From Terriglobus albidus (lineage in GTDB: Bacteria > Acidobacteriota > Terriglobia > Terriglobales > Acidobacteriaceae), in contig NZ_CP042806.1 in assembly GCF_008000815.1 (NCBI RefSeq), forward strand, positions 2,914,001 through 2,978,000: a stretch of 64,000 bases of DNA, read 5' to 3'. Every line of letters starts with the position of its first letter. Within the stretch, counting starts at the first letter, position 1. Position numbers and translations under genes: made by a program. The notes under the pieces are model-generated. The model had not been told where the DNA came from. It was given only the letters and a program-made list of their open reading frames with translations, and made no database searches. Below, piece by piece: positions 26,401 through 34,228 of the stretch.

Positions 26401-28287
26401 TCCGGTCAGCGAGCAACCGGTCAGCGTCAATCCATTAGGAATCGTTCCGCTCGCCAGTGTGCAGGAGTAAGGTGCTGTTCCACCTGCAACTCCAATAGCA
26501 CCGTTATACAGTGCTCCAACGGTGCCCGATGGCGGCGAAGAAAGGGTTAGTGTCGCCGGTGCTGCGATGACGGTCAGCGTGATGGAAGCGGTTGCCGAGT
26601 CAGTGGGGTGGTTGGAATCCGTCGCTTTTACGACGAGGCTTGTGCTGCCTGCGGCCGAGGGGGTTCCGGTAATTGTGCAGTTGTTGATGCTCAAACCCGA
26701 AGGAAGAGTTCCGCTGACAATCGAGCAGGCATAGGGAGAAGTTCCTCCGGTGATGCCGATAGTGTCGTTGTATGCCTGGCCGACAGTGGCTGTGGATGGC
26801 GAGGTAATTGTTAGTTGGGTCGTGGAGCCCTGGATGACGACGGAGATCTTCTTCTTCCCCTGAGCCGTGGGTTTGGATGAATCCGTTGCGCTGATACCAA
26901 GTGTGTAGACACCTGCTGTTGTTGGAGTGCCCTGAAGCGTGCAATTGTTCAGAAGGATGCCGGCGGGCAGTGTTCCGTCAGTCATGCTGCAGGTGTAGGG
27001 GCCCTTTCCACCGGAGACGCCAATGGAAGCAGAGTAGCCGACACCAACGGTTCCTGAGGCTGGAGAGGTAATGTCCAGTGTGGCTGCGTCCGCGATAGTG
27101 AGCGCCAGGCTCTTGCTCGAAGCTGATGTGCCGGCCGCATCTGTGACTGCGAACACCAGCGAAGAGTTGGCGGCAGCGGTAGGTGTTCCGCTGATAGCGC
27201 AATTCGAGAGCGACAAACCGTTCGGTAAGCTGCCGGATGCAACTGCGCAGGCATAAGGAGACACTCCTCCCACAGCACTGATTGCTGCAGTGTAAGAGGT
27301 ACCAACAGTGCCTGACGGCAATGATGTCGTCGTGACGGTCAGCGTCGACGCTGCGACGGTAAGTGTAAGAGGAGTGGAAGTCGATGCCCCGGTGGCGTCC
27401 GTGACAGTTACTGTGACCGCGAATGTGCCCGCATTGGCAGGCACGCCACTAATGGCGCCAGTGGAAGAGAGCGTGAGACCAGTAGGAAGCGAGCCTGAAG
27501 AGGCAGCCCAACTATACGAAGAAGAGCCACCGGTGGCGGAAAGCTGAGTCGAATACTCTGCACCTACCGTTCCGCGCGGAAGAGATCGGGACGTAATCGT
27601 GATGGGAGATACCGTCGAGCCAACACGGATCGTCCTTGGAGTAACAACGTTTGTCTGCGCATCGCTGGCGTCGGTCGTTTTGAAGGTGAATGTATATGTG
27701 CCGGCAGCAGTGGGCGTACCTGCGATTTTGCTTGTGGACGGGTCAAAGGAGAGGCCCGCCGGAAGGTTCCCGGAAGAGATCGATGATTGAACCGGATTCG
27801 ATCCGCCCGCAGTCGTCACCAAACCCGAATAGGGAGAGCCCACTGTGGCTGAATCCAGATTCGCAGTTACCGTCAGCGCCGGATTGACGGTAACTGCGAT
27901 GGACCCAGCGTCGCTTGCCGTGACCAGAGTGGCATTGATGGTCGTATGGAGCGGGGATGATACCGTCTGCGGCGCGACGTAGGTGATGTATCCAGATCCC
28001 GGAGTAACGGTGCCGCAACTTCCATCAGAGCATCCCGTTCCATTGACGGCCCAGGAGGTGCTTGACGTGGTTGTTGCTGGAATCTGGATCGATTGGCCGG
28101 CGTTCAGAGTAATCGTTGACGTAGCTGAAGCTGCGTTGACTCTGGATCCCCCCCATCCGCACCCATTGGTGCCCAGGAGAAGGAGCGTCAGAGTTAGAAG
28201 AAATAAGGGAAATCCGAAAGAGCGGTCGCAAAATGCGATTTGATGTTGAGTGATTCTTGTAAAGCAAACAGAAATTTCCTTGCGCAC
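23431..28287 (-). CDS. Giant secreted protein: 11 Ig-like (He_PIG) repeats, IPT/TIG and right-handed beta-helix
   Basis: About 1618 residues. A hydrophobic signal (FPLFLLTLTLLLLGTNGCGW) has a possible lipobox Cys. Then come one Ig-like region, eleven repeats of about 86 residues sharing ATVGxAYTGTIGVSGG and GTPTTAGTYSLSVKATDSS, an IPT/TIG domain (VYVRIFGSNFGSTQGSSTV) and a beta-helix starting DIVFVSPNGADTNTGSF. Repeats 3-11 each carry two Cys that could form a disulphide. Repeats 8-10 are almost identical. The start is a GTG at 28287 with AGGGAG upstream; the frame is open to 28392, which would run through a dyad operator. Probably an outer-surface EPS-binding or lyase-like protein; no catalytic residues are recognised. 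Confidence 0.85.
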   Translation of the reverse strand: MRKEISVCFTRITQHQIAFCDRSFGFPLFLLTLTLLLLGTNGCGWGGSRVNAASATSTITLNAGQSIQIPATTTSSTSWAVNGTGCSDGSCGTVTPGSGYITYVAPQTVSSPLHTTINATLVTASDAGSIAVTVNPALTVTANLDSATVGSPYSGLVTTAGGSNPVQSSISSGNLPAGLSFDPSTSKIAGTPTAAGTYTFTFKTTDASDAQTNVVTPRTIRVGSTVSPITITSRSLPRGTVGAEYSTQLSATGGSSSYSWAASSGSLPTGLTLSSTGAISGVPANAGTFAVTVTVTDATGASTSTPLTLTVAASTLTVTTTSLPSGTVGTSYTAAISAVGGVSPYACAVASGSLPNGLSLSNCAISGTPTAAANSSLVFAVTDAAGTSASSKSLALTIADAATLDITSPASGTVGVGYSASIGVSGGKGPYTCSMTDGTLPAGILLNNCTLQGTPTTAGVYTLGISATDSSKPTAQGKKKISVVIQGSTTQLTITSPSTATVGQAYNDTIGITGGTSPYACSIVSGTLPSGLSINNCTITGTPSAAGSTSLVVKATDSNHPTDSATASITLTVIAAPATLTLSSPPSGTVGALYNGAIGVAGGTAPYSCTLASGTIPNGLTLTGCSLTGTPTTAGNSTFSIKATDSSGPANATTGPVTLSIAAAPVTLALTAPPSGNVGVAYNGTIGVSGGTAPYTCSLASGSMPSGLTLNSCTISGTPLVAGSYSLSIKATDSASPANTTTATVPLNIIGTASVTLSISSPVSATVGTAYTGAIGVSGGSAPYACSLVTGSVPGLTLSGCSLTGTPTTAGTYSLSVKATDSSSPANSTTGAVSVTVKAAAAATLTLTSPTATATVGTAYTGTIGVSGGTAPYACSLVSGSVPGLTLSGCSLTGTPTTAGTYSLSVKATDSSNPANSTTGTVTVAVKAAAATTLTLTSPTAAATVGTAYTGTIGVSGGTAPYTCALVSGSVPGLTLSGCSLSGTPTTAGTYSLSVKATDSSSPANSTTGTVTVTVNAAVTLTLTSPTTATVGSAYTGTIGVSGGTAPYTCTLTSGTVPAGLTLTNCSLSGTPTTAGASTLTIKATDSSSPAASTTGTVVVTVNTASSSGSSGGPHINYTDLNVGSGTGGDNGNGVYVRIFGSNFGSTQGSSTVALGGQLITNCSLCSWSDTTIIAQLGSAATTGNIVVTVNGAASNGVPFTVTQTDIVFVSPNGADTNTGSFTSPFKSWRAAFNSVTSSDSMTPVRNTVIYLLPGTDVSFDDGRGYKSAISTDIGGSSPTSQLSIVGYPGGTVNVGSSSITYGVHGWGKYVTIANLNIVGQSSAIDAEAGNARIINNSLSCPAPPSGLGGTACLLGETTDPSETWAVHGNNVHDTGGNVDKTYHAVYFSSNVNHADVGWNNVGQNFKGYCRGIMFHATLGSNQYDLHIHDNVVTNSYCDGIALASVNPSQGTVEIYNNVVAHVALASNPYGVANEAGIAINTDPAAGTSSGNVEVYNNTVVDAGAYTLGNQNGCFGVVSSGAGMHLTNNICSQPSSSQPYVESGSTNVSGSRNLWYGAGTAPSWDSSSISSNPLFVSTSNFALQSQSPAKSTGTTSTTSTIDIVGASRGSTPSMGAYQ
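24960..27300 (-). repeat. Tandem in-gene repeats of about 255-270 bp
   Basis: The Ig-like modules of the giant protein are visible as DNA repeats. The most similar three occupy about 25200-26030, where phrases such as gtgccaccggagactccgat recur. The period matches one protein module. High nucleotide identity suggests recent duplication or gene conversion and makes assembly length here uncertain. Confidence 0.75.
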
Positions 28288-28352
28288 GCGCTCGTTCTCC
28301 CTGAAAAAGGTGAGGTGAAAAAGATGTTGATGAGGCCCGACTGGTGAACGTG

Positions 28353-28366
28353 TGCAAAGCTTTGCA
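28353..28366. promoter_or_regulatory. Perfect 14-bp palindrome TGCAAAGCTTTGCA between divergent genes
   Basis: TGCAAAGCTTTGCA, in context GTGTGCAAAGCTTTGCAATC, is self-complementary and has the same TGCAA-N4-TTGCA form as the sites at 20709, 48859 and 55749. It lies between the giant repeat protein (minus) and the acetyltransferase (plus) and may control both. Confidence 0.55.
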
Positions 28367-28514
28367 ATCCTGTCTCCGCTGACGCCAAACACCTAAGTCG
28401 TTGATTTCTCGTCTACCTTTTGGCTGGTCGCGGAAGATTTATTCCCCGGACTAGGAAAAAAATTCCGGTCCCTGGGCTCGGTGAATGGACTGTGACGTGC
28501 TCGGAGACAGGCGG

Positions 28515-28530
28515 GGGCCAGTCCGTTGCC
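28515..28530 (+). promoter_or_regulatory. Weak candidate sigma-54-type promoter of the acetyltransferase gene
   Basis: GGGCCAGTCCGTTGCC keeps GG-N10-GC and TTGC but deviates at the first base of the -24 element and the last of the -12. The predicted start point is near 28541, about 180 bp from the palindrome at 28353 and about 11 nt before the TTG start chosen for the gene. Confidence 0.3.
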
Positions 28531-28551
28531 TCAACGAGCTGGAATGTTGCA

Positions 28552-29115
28552 TTGGTTACAGAGTTCAAAGAAGATCTGGGGCGGTATCGGGCCTATGGAG
28601 AGTCTTACCGGCGAATCCTCCTCAATCCTGCGGTCTGGTGTATCTTCTGGTACCGCCTGGGCCGTTGGATATATAGCCCGGACAGGAACCTGCTTGTCAG
28701 AAGTTTGGGCAAGCCTCTCCATCTGATTGGGGCGACTTGGATCGAGGCGTTTTTGCAGATGCGGATCAACGTCCGTGCTGAGATCGGTCCCGGTCTCTTG
28801 ATCGCCCACTGCGGCGGAATCACCCTACATCCCGAAGTCGTCATCGGACGGAATTGTGATATTGCGCATCATGTCACGCTGGGCACGCGAGGCGCCGGCG
28901 CGCAAGGAGCTCCTAAGCTTGGAAACAATGTCTACATCGGTACGAATGCCGTTCTGATTGGCTCTATACGGGTAGGAGACGGGGCCAGAATCGCGGCGAA
29001 CTCACTCGTCAATCGTGATGTTCCTGCCGGAGCGACTGTCATGGGAGTGCCGGCGGTTGTCGTAAAACAGAGGACCGCAAAACAAATCGCAGAAGAATCA
29101 GAGGTGACTGTATGA
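28552..29115 (+). CDS. Serine acetyltransferase-like hexapeptide transferase
   Basis: About 187 residues of the CysE-like left-handed beta-helix family. The typical N-terminal phrase is VTEFKEDLGRYRAYGES, followed by FWYRLGRWIY and hexapeptide turns (GLLIAHCGGITLHPEVVIG, IAHHVTLGTRG, KLGNNVYIGTNAVLIG, ANSLVNRDVPAGATVMGVPA). The catalytic His pair is visible (AHCGG, DIAHH). In EPS loci these enzymes usually acetylate a sugar or lipid intermediate rather than serine. The start is uncertain: the frame is open to 28420, and I chose TTG 28552 because the family begins here and the upstream part looks non-coding. It overlaps the next gene by ATGA. Confidence 0.8.
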   Translation: MVTEFKEDLGRYRAYGESYRRILLNPAVWCIFWYRLGRWIYSPDRNLLVRSLGKPLHLIGATWIEAFLQMRINVRAEIGPGLLIAHCGGITLHPEVVIGRNCDIAHHVTLGTRGAGAQGAPKLGNNVYIGTNAVLIGSIRVGDGARIAANSLVNRDVPAGATVMGVPAVVVKQRTAKQIAEESEVTV

Positions 29116-30395
29116 CGAAGTCAAAACATCCTCTGCTGCTTTTTGCTGCCCCCTATTTTGCTCCGGCATATCACGGTGGCGTTGTTCAGATTTATCTCGG
29201 CCTGCTGACCCGGCTAAAACGATACAGAGTCATTGTCGTTGGCGATCGATCCAATACGTCACTGATGGCATTAGAGGAATGGGACACATTGGCAAAGCAA
29301 CGCTACGGCCTGGATGTGGAGCGGATCGATGCATTTGAATTCCATATGGGTGACCGAAAGATGGGACCGCTGGGCAGGCTTGTGCAGTTAGCCCGGTTCC
29401 TGCGACATGGGCGACGGCAATGGCAGGAACTCTGCAAGAAATACTCACCCGATGCTGTTGTCTGTGGTGGTACGTACTCCGCCGGATGGTTGATGAAGAA
29501 TCTTCCTCGACGTACGGCGCTGGTGAACTACATTCATGGAGAGGAGCTGACGATGGCGGTTAAGCCTCGCTTCCTGGCTCCATACATGCATTATTGGCAA
29601 CACCGCTGCATTCGACGAGCCGATATGAATCTTTCGGTAAGCAGCTATACGGCACACTTGGTATCTCGAATGACAGGAGCTCCCGTGGAAAAATCAAAGA
29701 TCCTTTCCAACTTTATCGACCTCAATCGGTTCTATATCTCGGGGAAGCGCGCAGAACTGCGCGCCGGCTACGGTTGGCAGGAGAAAACCGTTCTTCTGAC
29801 AGTGGCAAGGCTGGAGAAGCGGAAGGGAATCGATCAGGTGCTTCGCGGGCTTGACGTTTTGAGGCGGCAGGAGAAACTGTCTTCCTCATGGAGATATGTA
29901 ATCGGAGGCAAGGGACCAGAACGCGACGCTCTGGTCCAGTTGGTAAAAGAGCTGGAACTTACGGAGTATGTCGAATTTCTTGGCTTCGTTCCCGACGAGG
30001 ACCTTCCCGGACTCTACGAGAGTGCAGATGTGTTTGTGCAGCCCAACCGGGAGATCAATGGCGATACAGAAGGATTTGGAGTTGTCTTCCTGGAGGCAAA
30101 CGCTTGCGGTCTGCCAGTCATTGGAGGCGAGGCCGGCGGTACTGCGGATGCAATTGGTCATGGTCGGACAGGATTCCGGGTGAACGGCGAATTGGTGTAT
30201 GAGATTGCTGCTGCGATCTCTATCCTGATGGAAAATGACGAGCTGCGCACCCGCCTGGGGCAGCAGGCGGTGGAATGGGCAGCTAACTTTGATGTGAACA
30301 AAGCGGTCCATCGGTTTGAGAACCTGATGGACGAAGCTTTGTTTAAACATGGTGCGGCGCCCAAAAACCTTACATCAGTAAGCGCCGATATCTAA
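29112..30395 (+). CDS. Glycosyltransferase family 4 (GT-B)
   Basis: A 427-residue GT-B enzyme. The N-terminal acceptor domain opens LLFAAPYFAPAYHGGVVQI. The donor domain has TVARLEKRKGIDQVLRGLD, VIGGKGPERDALVQLVKEL, VEFLGFVPDEDLPGLYESAD and the retaining E-x7-E motif region EGFGVVFLEANACGLPVIGG. It transfers a nucleotide sugar to the growing lipid-linked oligosaccharide at the cytoplasmic face. It is translationally coupled to the acetyltransferase, and its last 21 bp overlap the tail of the convergent beta-helix gene. Confidence 0.9.
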   Translation: MTKSKHPLLLFAAPYFAPAYHGGVVQIYLGLLTRLKRYRVIVVGDRSNTSLMALEEWDTLAKQRYGLDVERIDAFEFHMGDRKMGPLGRLVQLARFLRHGRRQWQELCKKYSPDAVVCGGTYSAGWLMKNLPRRTALVNYIHGEELTMAVKPRFLAPYMHYWQHRCIRRADMNLSVSSYTAHLVSRMTGAPVEKSKILSNFIDLNRFYISGKRAELRAGYGWQEKTVLLTVARLEKRKGIDQVLRGLDVLRRQEKLSSSWRYVIGGKGPERDALVQLVKELELTEYVEFLGFVPDEDLPGLYESADVFVQPNREINGDTEGFGVVFLEANACGLPVIGGEAGGTADAIGHGRTGFRVNGELVYEIAAAISILMENDELRTRLGQQAVEWAANFDVNKAVHRFENLMDEALFKHGAAPKNLTSVSADI

Positions 30396-31946
30396 GCGGC
30401 CTTTCTCTCGCGGTTGCCCCAGCAGGTTCCACGTCAAGTCCAACGACGTACCCTTGCCAATGGCGGGGCTTCCGGAGGTTGGTACAAAGTCGCCGTGGGC
30501 AGGATCGCGCAGTAACGGATTAGCAATCGTGAAGCCTGCATGGGCCGGTGAGGAGGCCGCTCCATTGAGCCACCAAACCAGGTTTGACTCCGCTCGCATT
30601 GGCACCAGTGTGCTATTTGGAGAAAACAGGGGAATCTTCGAATCGAGAACGATCAGGTTGTTTCGCAGACGAACGGCCTGGGATGGCGATCCCCGCGAAA
30701 AAGAGATCGCGCCTGAGTCCGTGTTGCGGCGGCCCCCGCATCGGTACATCGTATTGTTATAGATCTCGACCGTGCCGGTCCCGGTCGAACCGTAGTTTGC
30801 GCCGCCTTGAACATAGATACACGAATAGTTGGAACCCCCATCGGGCGGATCCGGCCCTTGACCGACGTTATAGAAAAGGTTGTTATAGGCCTCCACCGTT
30901 CCTCGGGACGGATCTATCGTCGCGAAGTTTATGCCGTCGCATACGACATCGTGAATGATGTTGTCGTGCACATGCAGATCGTATTGGTTACGGCCGGTGC
31001 CGCGGTCCGTTGGGGTGGAGTGAAATTGAATGGCCCGGCACCCATGAACATTGGAGATCTTGTTCCATCCAATATCAATGTGATTGCTGTCGGTACTGAA
31101 GTAGAGCGCGTGATAGACCTTGGTCGTGCCGGGTTGTGCGATGTCGTGAATGATATTTCCCAGGAAAGCGACGTCAGATGCCTGGGAGAACTCAATACAG
31201 CCGGTAGGACCGAATCCGTTTGGGCAGGTAAAGTCGTTCCCAACAACTCTCCAGTCGGTCGATGCGGTTACATCCAGCGCTTCCTGATAACCAACGAAGT
31301 GAATATTTCCTATCACCCAATGATCGGATGTGCGTTCCACGTTAGGCGTGCGTGCTGCAATACGTGGTGCGTTGGCGGAGCCGATGGTGACATGTGCTCC
31401 GGGATATGCCAAAAGCGCAATGGGTGCGTCGTGGCGACCGCTGGACATGATGTTGACTGTCGCTTCGTATCGGTCTAAACCTGCATCACTGAACCCATCC
31501 CGGACATACAGGATGTCGCCGGACTTTAGTTTACCGACGGCCGAGCTTAGCTTTTCCCGCGTCTTTGCTGCTAGGAACAGGATTCGACCAGGGCGGACCT
31601 TAAATGGAATCCCGTTTGAGACAGGTCCGCTGCCGGTGTGCAGAAGAATCTGACCCGATTTTGCATTCCGTCCAAGTTGGAAAGAGATCCTATCCTCTGA
31701 CCAGACCGGATAGGACACAGCCGCTACGTCACCTATCGTGACGTAGCTTGTGCCTCTCGACGATCCAAAGCCGGAGCCGTAGATCGTAACAAAGGCTCCT
31801 TGATCGTTTTGACCTCCCGCGGCTGGACCGCTGAGCAGATCGCTGAAAAAAATTCTGGGAACAGGCGTGCGCGTTTGGCTGTCACCGGGCAGGGCGGGGA
31901 TCAGCAAAGCCAGCAGGATAAACAGCGTTCTAGTGCCAGGTCGCAT
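30375..31946 (-). CDS. Secreted right-handed beta-helix protein, short paralogue of the giant protein
   Basis: About 523 residues. Signal peptide (RTLFILLALLIPALPGDSQ), one IPT/TIG-like domain (VTIYGSGFGSSRGTSYVTIG), then a parallel beta-helix ending DIGAY. The core matches the giant protein at 23431 almost phrase by phrase: YHALYFSTDSNHIDIGWN, NQYDLHVHDNIIHD, CDGINFATIDPSRGTVEAYN. It lacks the Ig-like repeats. The fold is that of pectate-lyase-type polysaccharide lyases and epimerases, so EPS cleavage or modification is plausible. The start is uncertain: the frame is open to 32150, and I chose the Met before the signal peptide. It overlaps the deacetylase gene by 17 nt. Confidence 0.82.
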   Translation of the reverse strand: MRPGTRTLFILLALLIPALPGDSQTRTPVPRIFFSDLLSGPAAGGQNDQGAFVTIYGSGFGSSRGTSYVTIGDVAAVSYPVWSEDRISFQLGRNAKSGQILLHTGSGPVSNGIPFKVRPGRILFLAAKTREKLSSAVGKLKSGDILYVRDGFSDAGLDRYEATVNIMSSGRHDAPIALLAYPGAHVTIGSANAPRIAARTPNVERTSDHWVIGNIHFVGYQEALDVTASTDWRVVGNDFTCPNGFGPTGCIEFSQASDVAFLGNIIHDIAQPGTTKVYHALYFSTDSNHIDIGWNKISNVHGCRAIQFHSTPTDRGTGRNQYDLHVHDNIIHDVVCDGINFATIDPSRGTVEAYNNLFYNVGQGPDPPDGGSNYSCIYVQGGANYGSTGTGTVEIYNNTMYRCGGRRNTDSGAISFSRGSPSQAVRLRNNLIVLDSKIPLFSPNSTLVPMRAESNLVWWLNGAASSPAHAGFTIANPLLRDPAHGDFVPTSGSPAIGKGTSLDLTWNLLGQPREKGRLDIGAY

Positions 31947-33045
31947 GGCTCGGGCGCCAGAAGAGAGTGTGTGCAAGGCTGTTTTCATTGAATGTCCCAT
32001 CAGAGGAGAGTAGCGATCCATCCCAGATATTGACTCGGGGGATTGAGAGCGATTCGCATCTTCCTGGCCACACACCAGGCACCGTCGTGAATCCGTACCG
32101 ATATCCGGCTTTTTGTGCGGCAGCCTGAACGGAGCTATCGACATCTCCATTGGGGTACGAAATCCATGCGGAACTGCCGGTGCCCTGCCAGACCTTTGTG
32201 TTGAGAGCGAGCCACGAGTTGCGGAGCTCCTCTGCTACAGCCCTGCCACCAAGGTGTGTCAGAAGTGGATGCGTGCACGTATGGGAAGCGAGCATGTGAC
32301 CCTGCTTTGCAAGAGAGCGCATTTCCTCCCATGTCATAAGCCGCTCATACGGATCGCTGGCGATGCGATCGAGAGTCGGGTCCAATCTGAAGAGCGCTTC
32401 GTCAACCCGCTCAAGAATCTCCGCTGCGCTGAACTGCTTCAGCCATGACAAGACCCTCTCCTCGGAACCCGATACGATCTCCGGGCGTGGGCGATTGTTT
32501 GACCGGGCATGGAAGCTCTCCAGGAAACTCTTCCAGAGATCGCTACGGTGCGTCTGCTGTGTGAGACCGCGCAGCCAAAGCACATGTTCGGGCCAGAACG
32601 GATGGGAACATCCTGCATAGGCTGTCACAACAAAGAAACATGCCTTGATATTGAAAGCGGCCAGGTAGGGAGCAGCCACCTCATAGTTATCGGCCCATCC
32701 GTCATCAAAGGTCACGAGGACCTGAGGACGCTCGCTACGCACGCGTGTGTGTGACAGATCAGTGGGGGCGATGATATCGGTCTCAGCACGAAGGTACTGC
32801 AGCAACGCTCGAAAACCGCTTTCGCGGAGCACCATGCCGCGAGGCGACCGGCATTGATGCATCTGGCCGTCCGGGATGATCCGGTGCAGCATCAGCACAA
32901 TAACGCCGTGCTTTCTTGCAATATTGCTGCGTGCCGCCTGAAGCTGACCGCATGCATCGAGTGTCTGGATCCTGATCTGACGCAGTACAGTTCTCAGGGA
33001 CGTGCCGTTGTTGTTGCTTCTCTCAATGTGCACGTGATACCTCAC
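31930..33045 (-). CDS. Polysaccharide deacetylase (NodB domain), first copy
   Basis: About 371 residues. NodB motifs: VLVTFDDGWADNYEVAAPYL (metal-binding Asp pair), ASHTCTHPLLTHLGG (His motif), ISYPNGDVDSSVQAA. N-terminal HGVIVLMLHRIIPDG is standard. A GTG at 33045 with GGAG 9 nt upstream is preferred to the open frame reaching 33114. No signal peptide is evident, so it may act on lipid-linked intermediates or be exported otherwise. It would remove acetyl groups from N-acetyl sugars. It overlaps the 3' end of the upstream glycosyltransferase gene by 23 nt and the beta-helix gene by 17 nt. Confidence 0.87.
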   Translation of the reverse strand: MRYHVHIERSNNNGTSLRTVLRQIRIQTLDACGQLQAARSNIARKHGVIVLMLHRIIPDGQMHQCRSPRGMVLRESGFRALLQYLRAETDIIAPTDLSHTRVRSERPQVLVTFDDGWADNYEVAAPYLAAFNIKACFFVVTAYAGCSHPFWPEHVLWLRGLTQQTHRSDLWKSFLESFHARSNNRPRPEIVSGSEERVLSWLKQFSAAEILERVDEALFRLDPTLDRIASDPYERLMTWEEMRSLAKQGHMLASHTCTHPLLTHLGGRAVAEELRNSWLALNTKVWQGTGSSAWISYPNGDVDSSVQAAAQKAGYRYGFTTVPGVWPGRCESLSIPRVNIWDGSLLSSDGTFNENSLAHTLFWRPSHATWH

Positions 33046-34228
33046 GTTCTGGTCTCCAGGAGACGTAACGTTCGCCCCGCACAAACTGGACGATTGCTGC
33101 GAGCGCCGCGGCATTCACAATACAAAAGTAGAGAGGAAGGGCAAGGGGCCTGGAGAGCCTCTGGACCGGAACGAAAGCTGTAAGCAGGGCGACAGCATAC
33201 ACGCCTGCCTGGGCAACGAAGATGAACCGGTAAAGAGGGATGTGGATCAGAAGAGACGAGGATAGAAATACACCCAGGAGGAAGACGGGGACACTGTATC
33301 GGAGCAACTTATGGGAATACAGCTGCAGCGCGATCCACGGGTGTTTCCAAGGCAAGAGAAGCGAGCCTACGCTGCTGATCCCATGAAGAGCTCTGGTAAT
33401 GACGCGCACCCGCATCGAGAACTCTTTGCGTGAGGTACTTGCAGTTGACTCACGTGCGACAGCACGAGGTTCCAGCTTGACCTTCGCGCCTTGCAGCAGG
33501 ACATGCATCGGCTCTACGAGGTCACTGATGATGTGTGGTTGAAGCGGTGTGTACAACGATCGACGAACTGCGTAGATGCAACCGCAGCAACCTGTAATGC
33601 TGGCGATCTCCGATTGCATCTTACGGATGCGATTGTCGTAACCCGCAAAAGCCTGTGCACCGGAATTGGACGAGGACTCTTTCTCCGGATCGAAATAGTA
33701 GTAGCGGCCCGAGACCGCACCAACAGTCGGATCGGAAAAGTTTCCGGCGATGTACTGAAGTGCGTCCGCCTGATACTCCGTCGTAGCATCGGAGAAGACG
33801 ACGATGTCACCGGTGGCATATTGCACGGCAACGTTTTGCGTATATGTCTTTCCCCGCTGTTGTGGGATGACGACCAGGCCAACTCCCTGTTCTGAAAACG
33901 ACCGGACAATTTGAACAGTTTCATCTGTGCTGCCGTCGGACGCGACAAGGATCTGTAACCTGTCAGGGGGATAGTTGAGTGCAAGACAGTCGGTGAGCTT
34001 TTTACCGATGTTTCTGGCCTCGTTGTGAGCGCAGATGAGTATCGTGATGCTCGGCGCGTTCGATGGTTCTGAAGGACGGCTCCGGCGAAACTTTGTCAGC
34101 GCCCAGAGCATGAGCGGATAGCCGGCATAGGCGTATGCGATAACGACGACACACGCCCAGAAAGCCAAAATGGCATAACGGTCGAAGTGGGGACCGAGCA
34201 GGCCGGCTTTAGGCAGATAGAAGAGCAT
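33023..34228 (-). CDS. Membrane glycosyltransferase family 2
   Basis: About 401 residues. An N-terminal helix (AILAFWACVVVIAYAYAGYPLMLWAL) is followed by a GT-A domain: PSITILICAHNEARNIGKKL, VASDGSTDETVQIV, GDIVVFSDATTEYQADAL (DxD-like), SITGCCGCIYAVRRSLY. About three C-terminal helices follow (VPVFLLGVFLSSSLLIHI and others). This layout resembles processive synthases such as IcaA and HasA, though it is shorter, so a role as EPS side-chain or chain transferase is possible. AGG lies 6 nt before the ATG at 34228; the gene overlaps the upstream GT4 gene by 20 nt. Confidence 0.88.
   Translation of the reverse strand: MLFYLPKAGLLGPHFDRYAILAFWACVVVIAYAYAGYPLMLWALTKFRRSRPSEPSNAPSITILICAHNEARNIGKKLTDCLALNYPPDRLQILVASDGSTDETVQIVRSFSEQGVGLVVIPQQRGKTYTQNVAVQYATGDIVVFSDATTEYQADALQYIAGNFSDPTVGAVSGRYYYFDPEKESSSNSGAQAFAGYDNRIRKMQSEIASITGCCGCIYAVRRSLYTPLQPHIISDLVEPMHVLLQGAKVKLEPRAVARESTASTSRKEFSMRVRVITRALHGISSVGSLLLPWKHPWIALQLYSHKLLRYSVPVFLLGVFLSSSLLIHIPLYRFIFVAQAGVYAVALLTAFVPVQRLSRPLALPLYFCIVNAAALAAIVQFVRGERYVSWRPEREVSRAH

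Noticed and set aside
24960-27300. Regular direct repeats suggesting a CRISPR array or satellite
   Set aside because: The period of about 255-270 bp equals one protein module, there are no short repeats with unique spacers and no cas genes.
28363-28378. CGGAGACAGGATTGCA as a sigma-54 promoter for the giant protein
   Set aside because: The -24 element is poor (CGGAG), and the site overlaps the palindrome that is a better candidate activator site.
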